From Anaerolineaceae bacterium (GTDB taxonomy: Bacteria; Chloroflexota; Anaerolineae; Anaerolineales; Anaerolineaceae): a stretch of DNA of 64,000 nucleotides. The DNA lies in NCBI GenBank assembly GCA_017417055.1, contig JAFPZX010000174.1, positions 62,001 to 126,000 on the forward strand. Reading direction: 5' to 3'. This document shows, piece after piece, positions 51,127-59,642 of the stretch. The number at the start of each line of letters is the position of its first letter. Position 1 is the stretch's first letter. The position numbers were made by a program, and so were the translations under genes. The notes beneath the pieces were generated by a model. The model saw only the letters and a program-made list of their open reading frames with translations, did not search any database and was not told the DNA's origin.

Positions 51127-51218
51127 GGAAGCACTGATAAATTGTGGTTCGGGGACGGTTTTGCGCGAAACGCAGAACTGTCCTCCCGCTTTCACGGGAA
51201 TTCGTCAGCGGTTTTCTA
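51123..51218 (+). repeat. Family B palindromic repeat between the two-component genes
   Basis: Ends CTAAGGAAGCACTGATAAAT and GAATTCGTCAGCGGTTTTCT, hairpin GGGGACGGTTTTGC / GCAGAACTGTCC. The TAA stop of the regulator lies in its first bases; the kinase start lies 16 bp beyond its end. Confidence 0.75.
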
Positions 51219-51233
51219 AACATAAGAGGCAGA

Positions 51234-52760
51234 ATGGGAAAAACACAATCATTTCGGACAAAACTGTGGCTATACTTTGTACTGTTTGCCGCGCTGATAT
51301 TTTCCCTTCTCTGGCTGCTGCAGACGGTCGGGCTCCAGCGGTTTTATGATGATATGATGGAAAACAACATCCGCCGCGCCGCTCAAACCATGATCGCAGC
51401 CAGCAAAAGCGATGATTTCCTTGAGATCATTGACCACCTTACTTTTGAAGACTCCCTGCTGGTTTACATCACAGATGAACAGGGAAGGGTCTATTACAGC
51501 TCGGACTCCTATAATCCCTATTTCCGCAAGAATCCCGGACCCGGGCGGAGACTTCCGGGAGGGAAAAACTTTCCTTCACGCCCAACGGATCCTTCCGACT
51601 TTCAAACAGGCACCTTCCGGAATTTACCGGCCAATTACGACGTTTTTCTGTCCGCACTGGCAGAAAGCGAAAGCGGAACGGTCGAATACACCTCCGATAA
51701 TTCTTTCATTTACGGAACACGCATCACACTCGATGATAATGCCGATAAAGATGACGACGACGATGAACCATCTGAGGTGATCCTGTTCGTCGCGGGAACG
51801 CTCGGCCCCGTCGGAGCAGCTGCCTCCATCATACGGACCCAGCTGCTGTGGGTCACCGGACTTTCCCTGGTGCTTGCCTTTGTGATCGCCTGGATCATCT
51901 CCCGCCGCTTCGACAAACCCATCAAACAGCTCAACGATCAGGCGAAAATGCTGAGCGAAGAGAAATATGAGGACCGGTTCGAAAAAGGATTCTGCCGTGA
52001 ACTGGACGAACTGAACGACTCACTCACGGAAAGCGCGGAAAAGCTGGCGGAAGCCCGGGAATACCAGAAAGACCTGCTTGCCAACGTTTCCCACGACCTG
52101 CGCACGCCGCTGACCATGATCAAAGGATACGCGGAAATGGTGCGGGATATCTCCTGGGAAGATGAAGCACAGCGCAATGAAGACACGGGCGTGATCATCA
52201 AGGAAGCAGACCGCATGACAGCGCTGGTCAATGAGATCCTTGAATATGCGCAGCTAAAGCAGACAAACGCGGCCATCAGCATGACAGCTGTGGACTTCAG
52301 CGCGCTGACAGAGCGTGTCACGGACCTTTTTGAACCGATTTTCCGGGCAGAAGGCGGAACGATCGAACGGAATATCACACCAGGATGTCTCGTGAAGGGA
52401 AATGAAAGCCTGCTGGAACGGGCAGTGTTTAACCTCATCGACAATGCGGTCCGGCACTCCGGAGACAAGGACAAGCGGATCACCGTCAGCCTTCAAAAAG
52501 ATGGCGCTCATGCCTGCCTGACAGTCCGCGATTACGGTGACGGAATCGACCCGGCGGAGCTGCCTCACATCTGGGAAAAGTATTATACGTCACGGCAGCG
52601 CAATGGCAAAGGGGTTTCCGGTCTGGGTCTGGCAATCGTAAAACAGACCGCCCAGCTGCACCATGCGGAAGTCAGCGCGGAAAGCACACCCGGTGAAGGC
52701 AGCACGTTTACTTTCAGTATGCTGAGGTTTCCGGAAAGCAATCACACAGAGTCAAAGTGA
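51234..52760 (+). CDS. Sensor histidine kinase
   Basis: 508 aa. Two transmembrane helices (LWLYFVLFAALIFSLLWLLQ and LLWVTGLSLVLAFVIAWIIS, near 195) bound an outside sensor region with an acidic DKDDDDDE run. HAMP (RFDKPIKQLNDQAKMLSEEK) leads to HisKA with LANVSHDLRTPLTMIKGYAE (about 280-299, phosphoaccepting His), then the ATPase domain with N box NLIDNAVRHS, G1 DYGDGIDPAELPHIWEKYY and G2 GLGLAIVKQTA. It partners the upstream response regulator. The start at 51234 has AAGAGG upstream; a longer frame from 51144 runs through the repeat. Its last codons GAG TCA AAG TGA are part of a family C repeat. Confidence 0.93.
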   Translation: MGKTQSFRTKLWLYFVLFAALIFSLLWLLQTVGLQRFYDDMMENNIRRAAQTMIAASKSDDFLEIIDHLTFEDSLLVYITDEQGRVYYSSDSYNPYFRKNPGPGRRLPGGKNFPSRPTDPSDFQTGTFRNLPANYDVFLSALAESESGTVEYTSDNSFIYGTRITLDDNADKDDDDDEPSEVILFVAGTLGPVGAAASIIRTQLLWVTGLSLVLAFVIAWIISRRFDKPIKQLNDQAKMLSEEKYEDRFEKGFCRELDELNDSLTESAEKLAEAREYQKDLLANVSHDLRTPLTMIKGYAEMVRDISWEDEAQRNEDTGVIIKEADRMTALVNEILEYAQLKQTNAAISMTAVDFSALTERVTDLFEPIFRAEGGTIERNITPGCLVKGNESLLERAVFNLIDNAVRHSGDKDKRITVSLQKDGAHACLTVRDYGDGIDPAELPHIWEKYYTSRQRNGKGVSGLGLAIVKQTAQLHHAEVSAESTPGEGSTFTFSMLRFPESNHTESK

Positions 52761-52813
52761 CCTGTTTTCGTTGCCTCAGGCTTGAGTTAACAGAACAGGT
52801 TGCATTGACTCTG
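52748..52813 (+). repeat. Family C palindromic repeat overlapping the kinase stop
   Basis: AGAGTCAAAGTGACCTGTTT, CGTTGCCTCAGGCTTGAGTT, AACAGAACAGGTTGCATTGA. The TGA stop at 52758-52760 lies inside. Confidence 0.75.
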
Positions 52814-52860
52814 ATTACACAAGCATACACCCCAGGGTATCACGATAAATGAATTTAGGA

Positions 52861-52931
52861 GCTCGCACAATGTGTGCAGTCTTTTTGTGTCGGCTGCATG
52901 ACAGCAAAAAGGCAGACCACGGTGTGCTTCA
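52861..52931 (+). repeat. Family A palindromic repeat, copy 4
   Basis: GTGTGCAGTCTTTTTGTGTC, GGCTGCATGACAGCAAAAAG, GCAGACCACGGTGTGCTTC. It lies between the kinase and the phosphatase genes, which are convergent. Confidence 0.7.
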
Positions 52932-52946
52932 AATCCACAGGATTAC

Positions 52947-53741
52947 CTATTCGAGATAAATAGCCCTGAGTTTCTCCCGTTCTTCGGATGTAATATTAAG
53001 GCCCTGCGTAAGATAATTATCAAAGTTCCCGTATTTCTTTTGCACAGCACCGTAAACAGCATTCAGATAATCTTCCTGCGCTCCAAAGAGGTAAGCCACT
53101 GCTTTCGAGGCTTCATCAGGCTCCACACCCGGAAATCGCAGGAACATTTCAGTAAGAGAATGGATCTCCGGCTCCAGAAAATCATTAGTCATCATGTAAT
53201 CCGCCCGGATATCCTCCCGGGGAACGCCCAGCAGCTCCTGTACGATCACTGTGGCAAACCCGGCCCGATCCTTTCCGGCGGTACAATGCCACAGAACGCC
53301 TTTTTTCCGTTCGGTCAGAAGCTGCCGGACAAATTTTGCGTACTGTCCGACGCAATAGCTGTTGTTGACAAAGCACTCGTAGGTTTGAATCATATATCTT
53401 CCGGCAACTTCAGCATCATGAACCATTTTTGAACGGATTTCTTCAAAAGATTCCTTGTCCCGGGAGACACCAGCCCGCTGCTCTTCCAGAATCGGCACCG
53501 CCAGGTAGTGAACACCGGGAATTGCCGGTTCCGGTTTTTCCGTCCGTTCCGCATCAGTGCGGAAATCCACAGAAAGCTCAATCAATCCGGAAAGCTTTTC
53601 CAGATCCGCACCGTTTGCGGCAAAAAGATGTCCGCTGCGGTACAGTTTTCCCGGTTTGATCTTCCGTCCGTCAGCTGCGGACATGCCGCCCAGATCCCGT
53701 GTGTTCAGCAGTTTGTCAAATTTGATCCTTTGACTGAGCAT
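52947..53741 (-). CDS. Tyrosine-protein phosphatase family protein
   Basis: 264 aa. NTRDLGGMSAADGRKIKPGKLYRSG (about 13-37) is the N-terminal signature of the Y_phosphatase3/LipA-type family. SVDFRTDAERTEKP carries the next conserved acid. LWHCTAGKDRAGFATVIVQ (about 150-168) has the CX5R phosphate loop (Cys153, Arg159). It should dephosphorylate phosphotyrosine or phosphoinositides. It is transcribed away from the aldo/keto reductase gene's end on the same strand, with two family D repeats between. Confidence 0.88.
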   Translation of the reverse strand: MLSQRIKFDKLLNTRDLGGMSAADGRKIKPGKLYRSGHLFAANGADLEKLSGLIELSVDFRTDAERTEKPEPAIPGVHYLAVPILEEQRAGVSRDKESFEEIRSKMVHDAEVAGRYMIQTYECFVNNSYCVGQYAKFVRQLLTERKKGVLWHCTAGKDRAGFATVIVQELLGVPREDIRADYMMTNDFLEPEIHSLTEMFLRFPGVEPDEASKAVAYLFGAQEDYLNAVYGAVQKKYGNFDNYLTQGLNITSEEREKLRAIYLE

Positions 53742-53763
53742 AATTTTTTACCCTTTCATATTC

Positions 53764-53843
53764 TCGGGGACTGTCCCTTTATGGGACTGTCCCCACCCAA
53801 TCATCTCAATTATGAGGACAGTCCCATAAAGGGACAGTCCCCG
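53764..53843. repeat. Two opposite family D repeats
   Basis: GGGGACTGTCCC-TTTAT-GGGACTGTCCCC (53765-53794) and its reverse complement (53814-53843), spaced by 19 bp. Together they make one 80-bp perfect inverted repeat between the phosphatase and the reductase genes. Confidence 0.8.
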
Positions 53844-53855
53844 ATGTGCTTCATG

Positions 53856-54800
53856 TCAGGACGCAGGAAAATCCGCTTCATCAGGCACAGGGACATCCGT
53901 CTTCCCGGTGAGCGTATCCAGCAGGCTCACCTGTTCGGGGCTCATGGACCAGCTTGCCGTCTGTGCGTTTTCGATCGCCTGGGAGAGCGTTTTCGTCCCG
54001 GGAATCGGGACAATTCCTTTGTTATAGATCCAGTTCAGCGCCACCTGGGCACAGTTTTTTCCGTTATTTTCCAGCCCGATATGGTTCATGGTCCGCAGTA
54101 AAATATCCAGACTGGGCGTATGATAGCGCAGCATCATCTGTCTGCGGCTGCCGGATGAAGGTGCTTCACTGTCATATTTTCCCGTGAGCATCCCCATCGC
54201 CAGCGGCTGCTGCGCGATAACCGTAATATTAAGGGAACGGCACAAAGCAAGCGTCCCGTCTGTTTCGATGGAGCGGTCCAGCAGGTTATAAGGCGTTTCC
54301 AGACAGGCGATGGAATACCCGAACCGGCTGAAGGCCTCATTGAATGTATCGATCTGCTGCGCGGTATATCCCGAAAGGCCGACCTGTTCGATCAATCCGA
54401 GGTCCAGCGCTTCCGCGGCACACTCAGCCATCCGCTGAATAGTCATCCGTCCCACAGGCGGACAGAGCTCATAAATCTCCAGCTTTTGCAGCTGCAAGCG
54501 GGTCAGGGACTGCTTAAGCGCCTCCATAAAATCACTGCGGCGCAAATGCCACAGCCGCGGAACATATTTAGTGGCGATCAACAGATCCACCTGTGTACGG
54601 GCATTCAGCTCGCCCAAAATCCGTTCGCTGTCCCCTTCCGCAAAGGACGAGGAAGTGGAGAAAAAACGCAAACCATCGTTCAGATAACGCTGAAAAACAG
54701 CATTCAGGTCTTCCCGTCCATATTCCCGCCCATACTCCCACAACAGGCGGTCACCCCAGGCCCAGGTACCGGAGCCAAACTTTATTTCTGCCGGGAACAT
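53856..54800 (-). CDS. Aldo/keto-reductase-like protein with altered catalytic tetrad
   Basis: 314 aa, an AKR barrel: FGSGTWAWGD at the N terminus, then FFSTSSSFAEGDSERILGEL, LLIATKYVPR, SLTRLQLQKLEIYELCPPVG, GLSGYTAQQID, FNEAFSRF and GIVPIPGTKTLSQAIENA near the cofactor site. In the usual FDTAxxYGxGxSE block the catalytic Asp is Ser and Tyr is Phe; the Lys is kept (TK); the His of LxHWPD is Cys (ELCPP). So three of four catalytic residues differ, and normal reductase activity is doubtful, though NADP binding looks kept. The start at 54800 has AGGAAG upstream and overlaps the GT2 stop by 19 bp. Confidence 0.82.
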   Translation of the reverse strand: MFPAEIKFGSGTWAWGDRLLWEYGREYGREDLNAVFQRYLNDGLRFFSTSSSFAEGDSERILGELNARTQVDLLIATKYVPRLWHLRRSDFMEALKQSLTRLQLQKLEIYELCPPVGRMTIQRMAECAAEALDLGLIEQVGLSGYTAQQIDTFNEAFSRFGYSIACLETPYNLLDRSIETDGTLALCRSLNITVIAQQPLAMGMLTGKYDSEAPSSGSRRQMMLRYHTPSLDILLRTMNHIGLENNGKNCAQVALNWIYNKGIVPIPGTKTLSQAIENAQTASWSMSPEQVSLLDTLTGKTDVPVPDEADFPAS

Positions 54801-55495
54801 GCTTCCTGTCTCGTTTCTTTGATGATCCGCCGGGCCTTCAGGCACATTTTCGGAAACCCGAAGATCTGGTCCAACGGATTCTGACTGCTTACTTCATCAG
54901 CATAAATTGTCGGGATCCGGACCCATTCGATCGGCCAGTTTTCCGCGATACACACAGCGATCATTTCCACTTCAAAATGATAGCGGGACTCTTCAGAACG
55001 CAGCATCCGTTCCATCAGTTTCCGGTCCAGCATGCGGTATCCGGACTGGTTATCCGGAATATCCATACCCACCGCGGCGCTGAAAAGCGCCCTACCGATG
55101 ATATTCGGAATACGCCGGCGCAGCGGGATCTCCCCGTAATCCCGGGCACCGATGATCAGCGGAGCATGGGTCTCATGATATTTGGCGAGGAAATCTTTGA
55201 TGCACGCAGGATCATGCTGTCCATCAGAGTCCAGCATGATGACCGCGTCATAACCATGCTCCAGTGCCCAGGAATAGCCATCCTTCAGCGACTGTCCCTT
55301 CCCGCAGTTATACCCCCGGGAAAGCAGCTCCACGCCGGCTGCCCTTGCGATTTCAGCGGTGTTGTCTTTCGACCCGTCATCCACCACCAGGATATCCGGG
55401 ATCTGTTTCTTTACGCCTTCCAGAACCCCGCCCAAATGCGCCGCCTCATTATAAGCCGGCAGCAATGCCAGAACCTTTTCGCCTTCCATACTCAT
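54782..55495 (-). CDS. Glycosyltransferase family 2 (DPM1-like)
   Basis: 237 aa. VLALLPAYNEAAHLGGVL (about 8-25) and DILVVDDGSKDNTAEIA (about 34-50) begin the GT-A fold; AVIMLDSDGQHDPACI (about 84-99) holds the DxD metal site, and IPDNQSGYRMLDRKLMERML (about 145-164) completes the DPM/GtrB-like signature. It is probably polyprenyl-phosphate sugar transferase, making lipid-linked sugars that GT39 or YfhO proteins could use. No C-terminal helices are present, so it is peripheral. It is followed by the overlapping aldo/keto reductase gene. Confidence 0.88.
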   Translation of the reverse strand: MSMEGEKVLALLPAYNEAAHLGGVLEGVKKQIPDILVVDDGSKDNTAEIARAAGVELLSRGYNCGKGQSLKDGYSWALEHGYDAVIMLDSDGQHDPACIKDFLAKYHETHAPLIIGARDYGEIPLRRRIPNIIGRALFSAAVGMDIPDNQSGYRMLDRKLMERMLRSEESRYHFEVEMIAVCIAENWPIEWVRIPTIYADEVSSQNPLDQIFGFPKMCLKARRIIKETRQEACSRQK

Positions 55496-55507
55496 AGCAA
55501 TCCTTTA

Positions 55508-55612
55508 AAACAGCAGTTAGGAGTTAGGAGTGAGGAGTGTGAAGTTAAAAATCACCAATCACCAGCCACCGGTCACCAACCACTAACCACTAATCTCTAA
55601 CAACTAACAACT
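55508..55612. repeat. Degenerate short-word repeat (ACCACTAACCACTAATC type)
   Basis: GTTAGGAGTTAGGAGTGAGG at the left, then CACCAATCACCAGCCACCGG and CACTAACCACTAATCTC, then TAACAACTAACAACTAAATC. It fills the gap between the GT2 and CpXC genes, which are divergent. Confidence 0.65.
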
Positions 55613-55690
55613 AAATCCTAAATATAGTATAATTCATTTTGCGGTTCGTGCCTTGCGAATCCGAATTTGAATTTAACAGAGGTTGTATTT

Positions 55691-57013
55691 ATGGCTCAGA
55701 CTACTACTCCCTGCCCGCGCTGCGGCGGACAAATGATCGCGGATGTCCAGCAGATTTTTGACGTCAGCGTGGACCCCATGGACAAGGAACGGCTGCTGCG
55801 CGGAGCGGCGAACATTGCCATCTGCCCATCCTGCGGCTACCAGTCACAGATCGCCATGCCGATCGTTTATCATGACCCGGAAAAAGAACTGCTGCTCACC
55901 TATTTCCCGCCTGAATTGAACATGACCGTTCCGGAACAGCAAAAAATAATCGGTCCGATGATCACAAAAGTTGTCAACAGTCTCCCTCCGGAAAAAAAGA
56001 AGGGATATCTGTTCCAGCCGCGCACCATGCTGACCTACGACACCCTCTTTGAAACCATCCTCGAGGCGGACGGGATCACCAAAGAGATGCTCAACGAACA
56101 AAAGTACAAAGGCGAACTCATCCGCCGCCTGCTCCAGACCTCACCCGAGTCCCTGGTGGAAGTGATCCATCAGGAGGAATCCCACATTGACCAGAGCTTT
56201 TTCCTGATGCTCAACAACACCCTCGATGCTGCCGTACAGATGCGTGACAAAGCCTCCTTTGAGACACTGAAAAATCTACAGGAAGTGCTTTTCCGTGAAA
56301 CTGCCTACGGGCGGGAACTGAAGGTCAAAGCCGATTTCACCCAGAAAGCCATCAGCGACCTGCAGGCTTTAGGTGAAAACCTGAACCGTGATTCCCTGCT
56401 GGAACTCGTCCTGAACTCCCCGGACGAAATTTATCTGCAAACCCTCACCGGCCTGGCCCGCAACGGCATGGATTATGAATTTTTCTCCAAACTTTCATCC
56501 CGCATCAATGCCGCGGAAGGTGAAGAAAAAGAAAAATTCACGACTATCCGCACTCAGCTGCTCGACCTCACCCAGCGCATCGACAAAGCGCTCGCCGAAG
56601 AAAAGGAAGCCCGCCGCAATCTCCTCGAAGAAATCCTGAAACAGGACGATATGGAAGCAGCTGTTTACCAGGCTGTCCGTGCCATTGACCAGGAGTTTAC
56701 GGAAGTCGTCAACGAGGAACTGGCTGCCGCCCGCAAATCCGGAGACTTTATGCGCTCCGGGAAACTGCAGCAGCTGCTCGACCTCATTCAGAAACTTTAC
56801 ACCGCACCGGATGAGATCCAGAAACTGGAAACCATGCTCAGTGCGGAAACGGAAGATGCTCTGAAAGCACTGATCGAAGAGAACCCTGACCTTGCAAGTG
56901 AAGAGATGAAGAAACTGGTCGCGGACCTGATGGAAGAAGGGAAAGCCCAGAATTCTCTCACGCCCGAAATCACAGACAAGCTCACGATGATCCAAAAGGT
57001 TCTGAGCGAATAA
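55691..57013 (+). CDS. CpXC-domain zinc protein
   Basis: 440 aa. PCPRCGGQMIADVQQIFDVSVD (about 7-28) and ICPSCGYQSQIAMPIVYHDPEKELLLTYFPPELNMT (about 46-81) are the two CxxC halves of the CpXC domain and its following strands. The C-terminal 280 residues are helical and acidic (KQDDMEAAVYQAVRAIDQEF, KLETMLSAETEDALKALIEE). CpXC proteins are common in Chloroflexota and Firmicutes but their role is unknown. GAGG lies upstream of the ATG at 55691; the longer frame from 55667 would start in the leader. A TATAAT at about 55627 gives the promoter. Confidence 0.83.
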   Translation: MAQTTTPCPRCGGQMIADVQQIFDVSVDPMDKERLLRGAANIAICPSCGYQSQIAMPIVYHDPEKELLLTYFPPELNMTVPEQQKIIGPMITKVVNSLPPEKKKGYLFQPRTMLTYDTLFETILEADGITKEMLNEQKYKGELIRRLLQTSPESLVEVIHQEESHIDQSFFLMLNNTLDAAVQMRDKASFETLKNLQEVLFRETAYGRELKVKADFTQKAISDLQALGENLNRDSLLELVLNSPDEIYLQTLTGLARNGMDYEFFSKLSSRINAAEGEEKEKFTTIRTQLLDLTQRIDKALAEEKEARRNLLEEILKQDDMEAAVYQAVRAIDQEFTEVVNEELAAARKSGDFMRSGKLQQLLDLIQKLYTAPDEIQKLETMLSAETEDALKALIEENPDLASEEMKKLVADLMEEGKAQNSLTPEITDKLTMIQKVLSE

Positions 57014-57016
57014 AAG

Positions 57017-57056
57017 AAACACCCCCGATTTACCAGTACCTATCGGGGGTGTTTTT
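57017..57056 (+). terminator. Terminator of the CpXC gene
   Basis: AACACCCCCGAT / ATCGGGGGTGTT arms with a 14-nt loop, then TTT. The stem also suits the convergent mannosidase gene. Confidence 0.85.
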
Positions 57057-57080
57057 ATCACTACCTTGTCATTCTTATAT

Positions 57081-59519
57081 TTATCTGATATCGAACACAC
57101 TGCGGGCTGAAACCTCTTCGGGAACACCGCGCAGTATCTTTATTCTGCGTTCACCCGCATTCATATCAAAGAAATTATCCTCGAGCAGCACATCCGCTCC
57201 GCACTGAATCTCGACAGATAGGGCATAAGCCTGAGCTGTGACAACGATCTCATCACCCTCTACCCGGACATTGAGCTTGGGATCCGCAAATTGGAAATGC
57301 TTTGGCGCACAGAAGAGCACGCTGCCGCTGCCGACCCTATTGCCGCAGCTGTCTGCAAGTTCATAGCTGTAATAGCAATCATAGAAGGAGTATTTGGAAA
57401 AATCCTGCGCATCACTCAGCCATACCGCGGACAAAGGCGGCACTGATACATCAAAACTTCCGGATTCAATCACAGAAGCATCCGGCGCCCTCAGGCTCCA
57501 CCGCACAGTTCCTTCAAAGACCTCCCGTGTTTCATTGGAAACGTTCAGCCGGGTACTCATTTTATCGGGGAAATGTTCCGCGTTGACATTGGTGTCCTGG
57601 GAAATGATTCCTACTTCCTCACAGGAGATCAGGACCGGAGCAAAAAAGCGTTTTTCATAATAATGCAGCGCCTTCCAGCGTCCGAAATAATCAATACTCG
57701 CCCAGCTTACGACCGGCCAGATATCATTGAGCTGCCAGACAATAGCCCCCATACAGTGTCCGCGGTGGCGGCGCCAGTGCTCTACGCCGTACTGCATGGC
57801 TTGTGCCTGCAGCAGTTGGGATGCGTAAACGAAACTGTCGAAAGATGTGGGATAAAGATACGTTTGCGAAAGATATTCCGCGATCCGTCCATTGGCTGAG
57901 GCATTGCGCTGATGTTTTTCCATGACATAGGAAAATGGATTGCGGTCTTCCGGTTCGGTAAAACTTTCGATGGTAGCCATTGGCGGGAATGACTGGAAAC
58001 CGAATTCCGATGCATATCGGAAAAGATAATTGCGGTAATCCGTAAAAGGCTTCAGTCCATGCCAGACAGCCCAGTAATGCACATCACCGCGCTCAGGATC
58101 ATTCGGACCGTCAAAGGAACCGCCGCTGGATGGGCTGGACGGCCAGTAGAAGGTGTCCGGATCTTCCTGCTTCAGGATTTGAGGGAAGATATATTCATAC
58201 ATCTTGATATAATCAGCCGCCTGTTTCTTTTCCGTGACCCAGGTTTCCTGCCTGACAAAATCTTCCATCTCGTTATTCCCGCACCACAACGCAAGAGAGG
58301 GATGATGCCGGAGCCGGCGGATATTGTCCACAGCTTCCGCACGAATATTCTGTTCAAATTCATCACTCAGTTCAAAAACTGCACAGGCAAACATAAAGTC
58401 CTGCCACACCAGCAGCCCCAGTTCGTCACATATATCATAGAACCAGTCATCAGGGTAACAGCCGCCTCCCCAAACACGGATCGAGTTCATGTTAGCCAGG
58501 CGGGCGTCTTCCAGCAAACGGTGGGTGCGGTCGGGACTGCGGCGGGCAAAGAGATTATCCTCAGGGATATAATCAGCTCCCATGGCAAACACTTTCACGC
58601 CGTTGACAATGTGACAGAATGACTCGCCTTTTCCGTCCGGATCTTTTTCCCGGCACACAGAAAGCGTACGCAGCCCGATACGCTTTGACCATACATCGGA
58701 TGTGACTTCACCAAAACTTAACTCAACTTCGACCTGATAAAGCGGCTGTTCTCCGAGTCCTGCCGGCCACCAAATTCTTGGATTCTCAATTGAGATCTCA
58801 CAATTTGTTCCGTTAGCCGTATAGATTTCTCCGTCCGGACCGATGATTTTTACATGCACATTTGAATCAGGTCCCGGTTCTCCTTCAAGGGAGGTTCTGA
58901 CAGAGAGGTTCACCCTGCCGGGTTCATGCTGCTGGCGGATGTGTACATCACCGATTCGGGCTTGATCCCAGGCAATCAGCTCGATATCACGCCATATGCC
59001 GCAGTCCGGAAGCCGCGGGCCCCAGTCCCAGCCGAACATACAGTGAGCTTTCCGAAGGTAGGGAAATCCCTCCATCGCATCCGATGAACCCTCCAGCCGA
59101 TGAGCGGCATAGGCTTCCCGGATAAACTTTGTCGGGGAGAAAAATGTTATGGAAAGTTCATTTTCACCGGCATTCAGGAATGGTTTGACATCAAACAGCC
59201 AGGTCCGGTGCATATTGTCGGCTTTCCCGATCCAATCACCGTTGAGTTTGATAGAAGCCAGCGTATCCAGACCATAACAGCGCAGATAAATATGTTCTTT
59301 AGTGAGAATATCGTTGGGTACCGTAAAACTTCTTGAATAGGAATAATCATGCTCCATCAACGGAAGCACTTTCATTTCGTTGTCTCTCCAAAACGGATCG
59401 GGAATTTTCCCCGTATTCAACAGGTCACTGTAAACACTTCCGGGCACTTCCGCTTTGATTGAAGAATCCAGCCAATCAGATTGCAGCTGCCATTTTCCAT
59501 TGAGTGAAAAAAATTTCAT
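57081..59519 (-). CDS. Glycoside hydrolase family 2 beta-mannosidase
   Basis: 812 aa. An N-terminal jelly-roll (FFSLNGKWQLQSD, EVPGSVYSDLLNTGKIPDPF, DTLASIKLNG, MFGWDWGPRLPDCGIWRDIELI) leads to a beta-sandwich and a TIM barrel. LALWCGNNEMEDFV (about 415) has the Asn-Glu acid/base pair of the family, and YASEFGFQSFPPMATI (about 530) holds the nucleophile Glu. It removes beta-linked mannose from oligosaccharides; no signal peptide is seen, so it acts inside the cell on imported sugars. The ATG at 59519 has GGAAGG upstream. It is divergent from an Opp-type ABC importer, which may bring in manno-oligosaccharides. Confidence 0.92.
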   Translation of the reverse strand: MKFFSLNGKWQLQSDWLDSSIKAEVPGSVYSDLLNTGKIPDPFWRDNEMKVLPLMEHDYSYSRSFTVPNDILTKEHIYLRCYGLDTLASIKLNGDWIGKADNMHRTWLFDVKPFLNAGENELSITFFSPTKFIREAYAAHRLEGSSDAMEGFPYLRKAHCMFGWDWGPRLPDCGIWRDIELIAWDQARIGDVHIRQQHEPGRVNLSVRTSLEGEPGPDSNVHVKIIGPDGEIYTANGTNCEISIENPRIWWPAGLGEQPLYQVEVELSFGEVTSDVWSKRIGLRTLSVCREKDPDGKGESFCHIVNGVKVFAMGADYIPEDNLFARRSPDRTHRLLEDARLANMNSIRVWGGGCYPDDWFYDICDELGLLVWQDFMFACAVFELSDEFEQNIRAEAVDNIRRLRHHPSLALWCGNNEMEDFVRQETWVTEKKQAADYIKMYEYIFPQILKQEDPDTFYWPSSPSSGGSFDGPNDPERGDVHYWAVWHGLKPFTDYRNYLFRYASEFGFQSFPPMATIESFTEPEDRNPFSYVMEKHQRNASANGRIAEYLSQTYLYPTSFDSFVYASQLLQAQAMQYGVEHWRRHRGHCMGAIVWQLNDIWPVVSWASIDYFGRWKALHYYEKRFFAPVLISCEEVGIISQDTNVNAEHFPDKMSTRLNVSNETREVFEGTVRWSLRAPDASVIESGSFDVSVPPLSAVWLSDAQDFSKYSFYDCYYSYELADSCGNRVGSGSVLFCAPKHFQFADPKLNVRVEGDEIVVTAQAYALSVEIQCGADVLLEDNFFDMNAGERRIKILRGVPEEVSARSVFDIR

Positions 59520-59642
59520 TTGATTCACCTTCCATATTGTTTCTGATTGATGATAATGACTGTATAAGAGAAAGAATCAGTGACTTTTTAGCATTTGATA
59601 TTCAGATTATTTTATCGTATTCCTTGCTATGATTTTTAGACT

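Noticed and set aside
51144-51233. N-terminal extension of the histidine kinase
   Set aside because: It would translate a family B repeat; AAGAGG marks the ATG at 51234.
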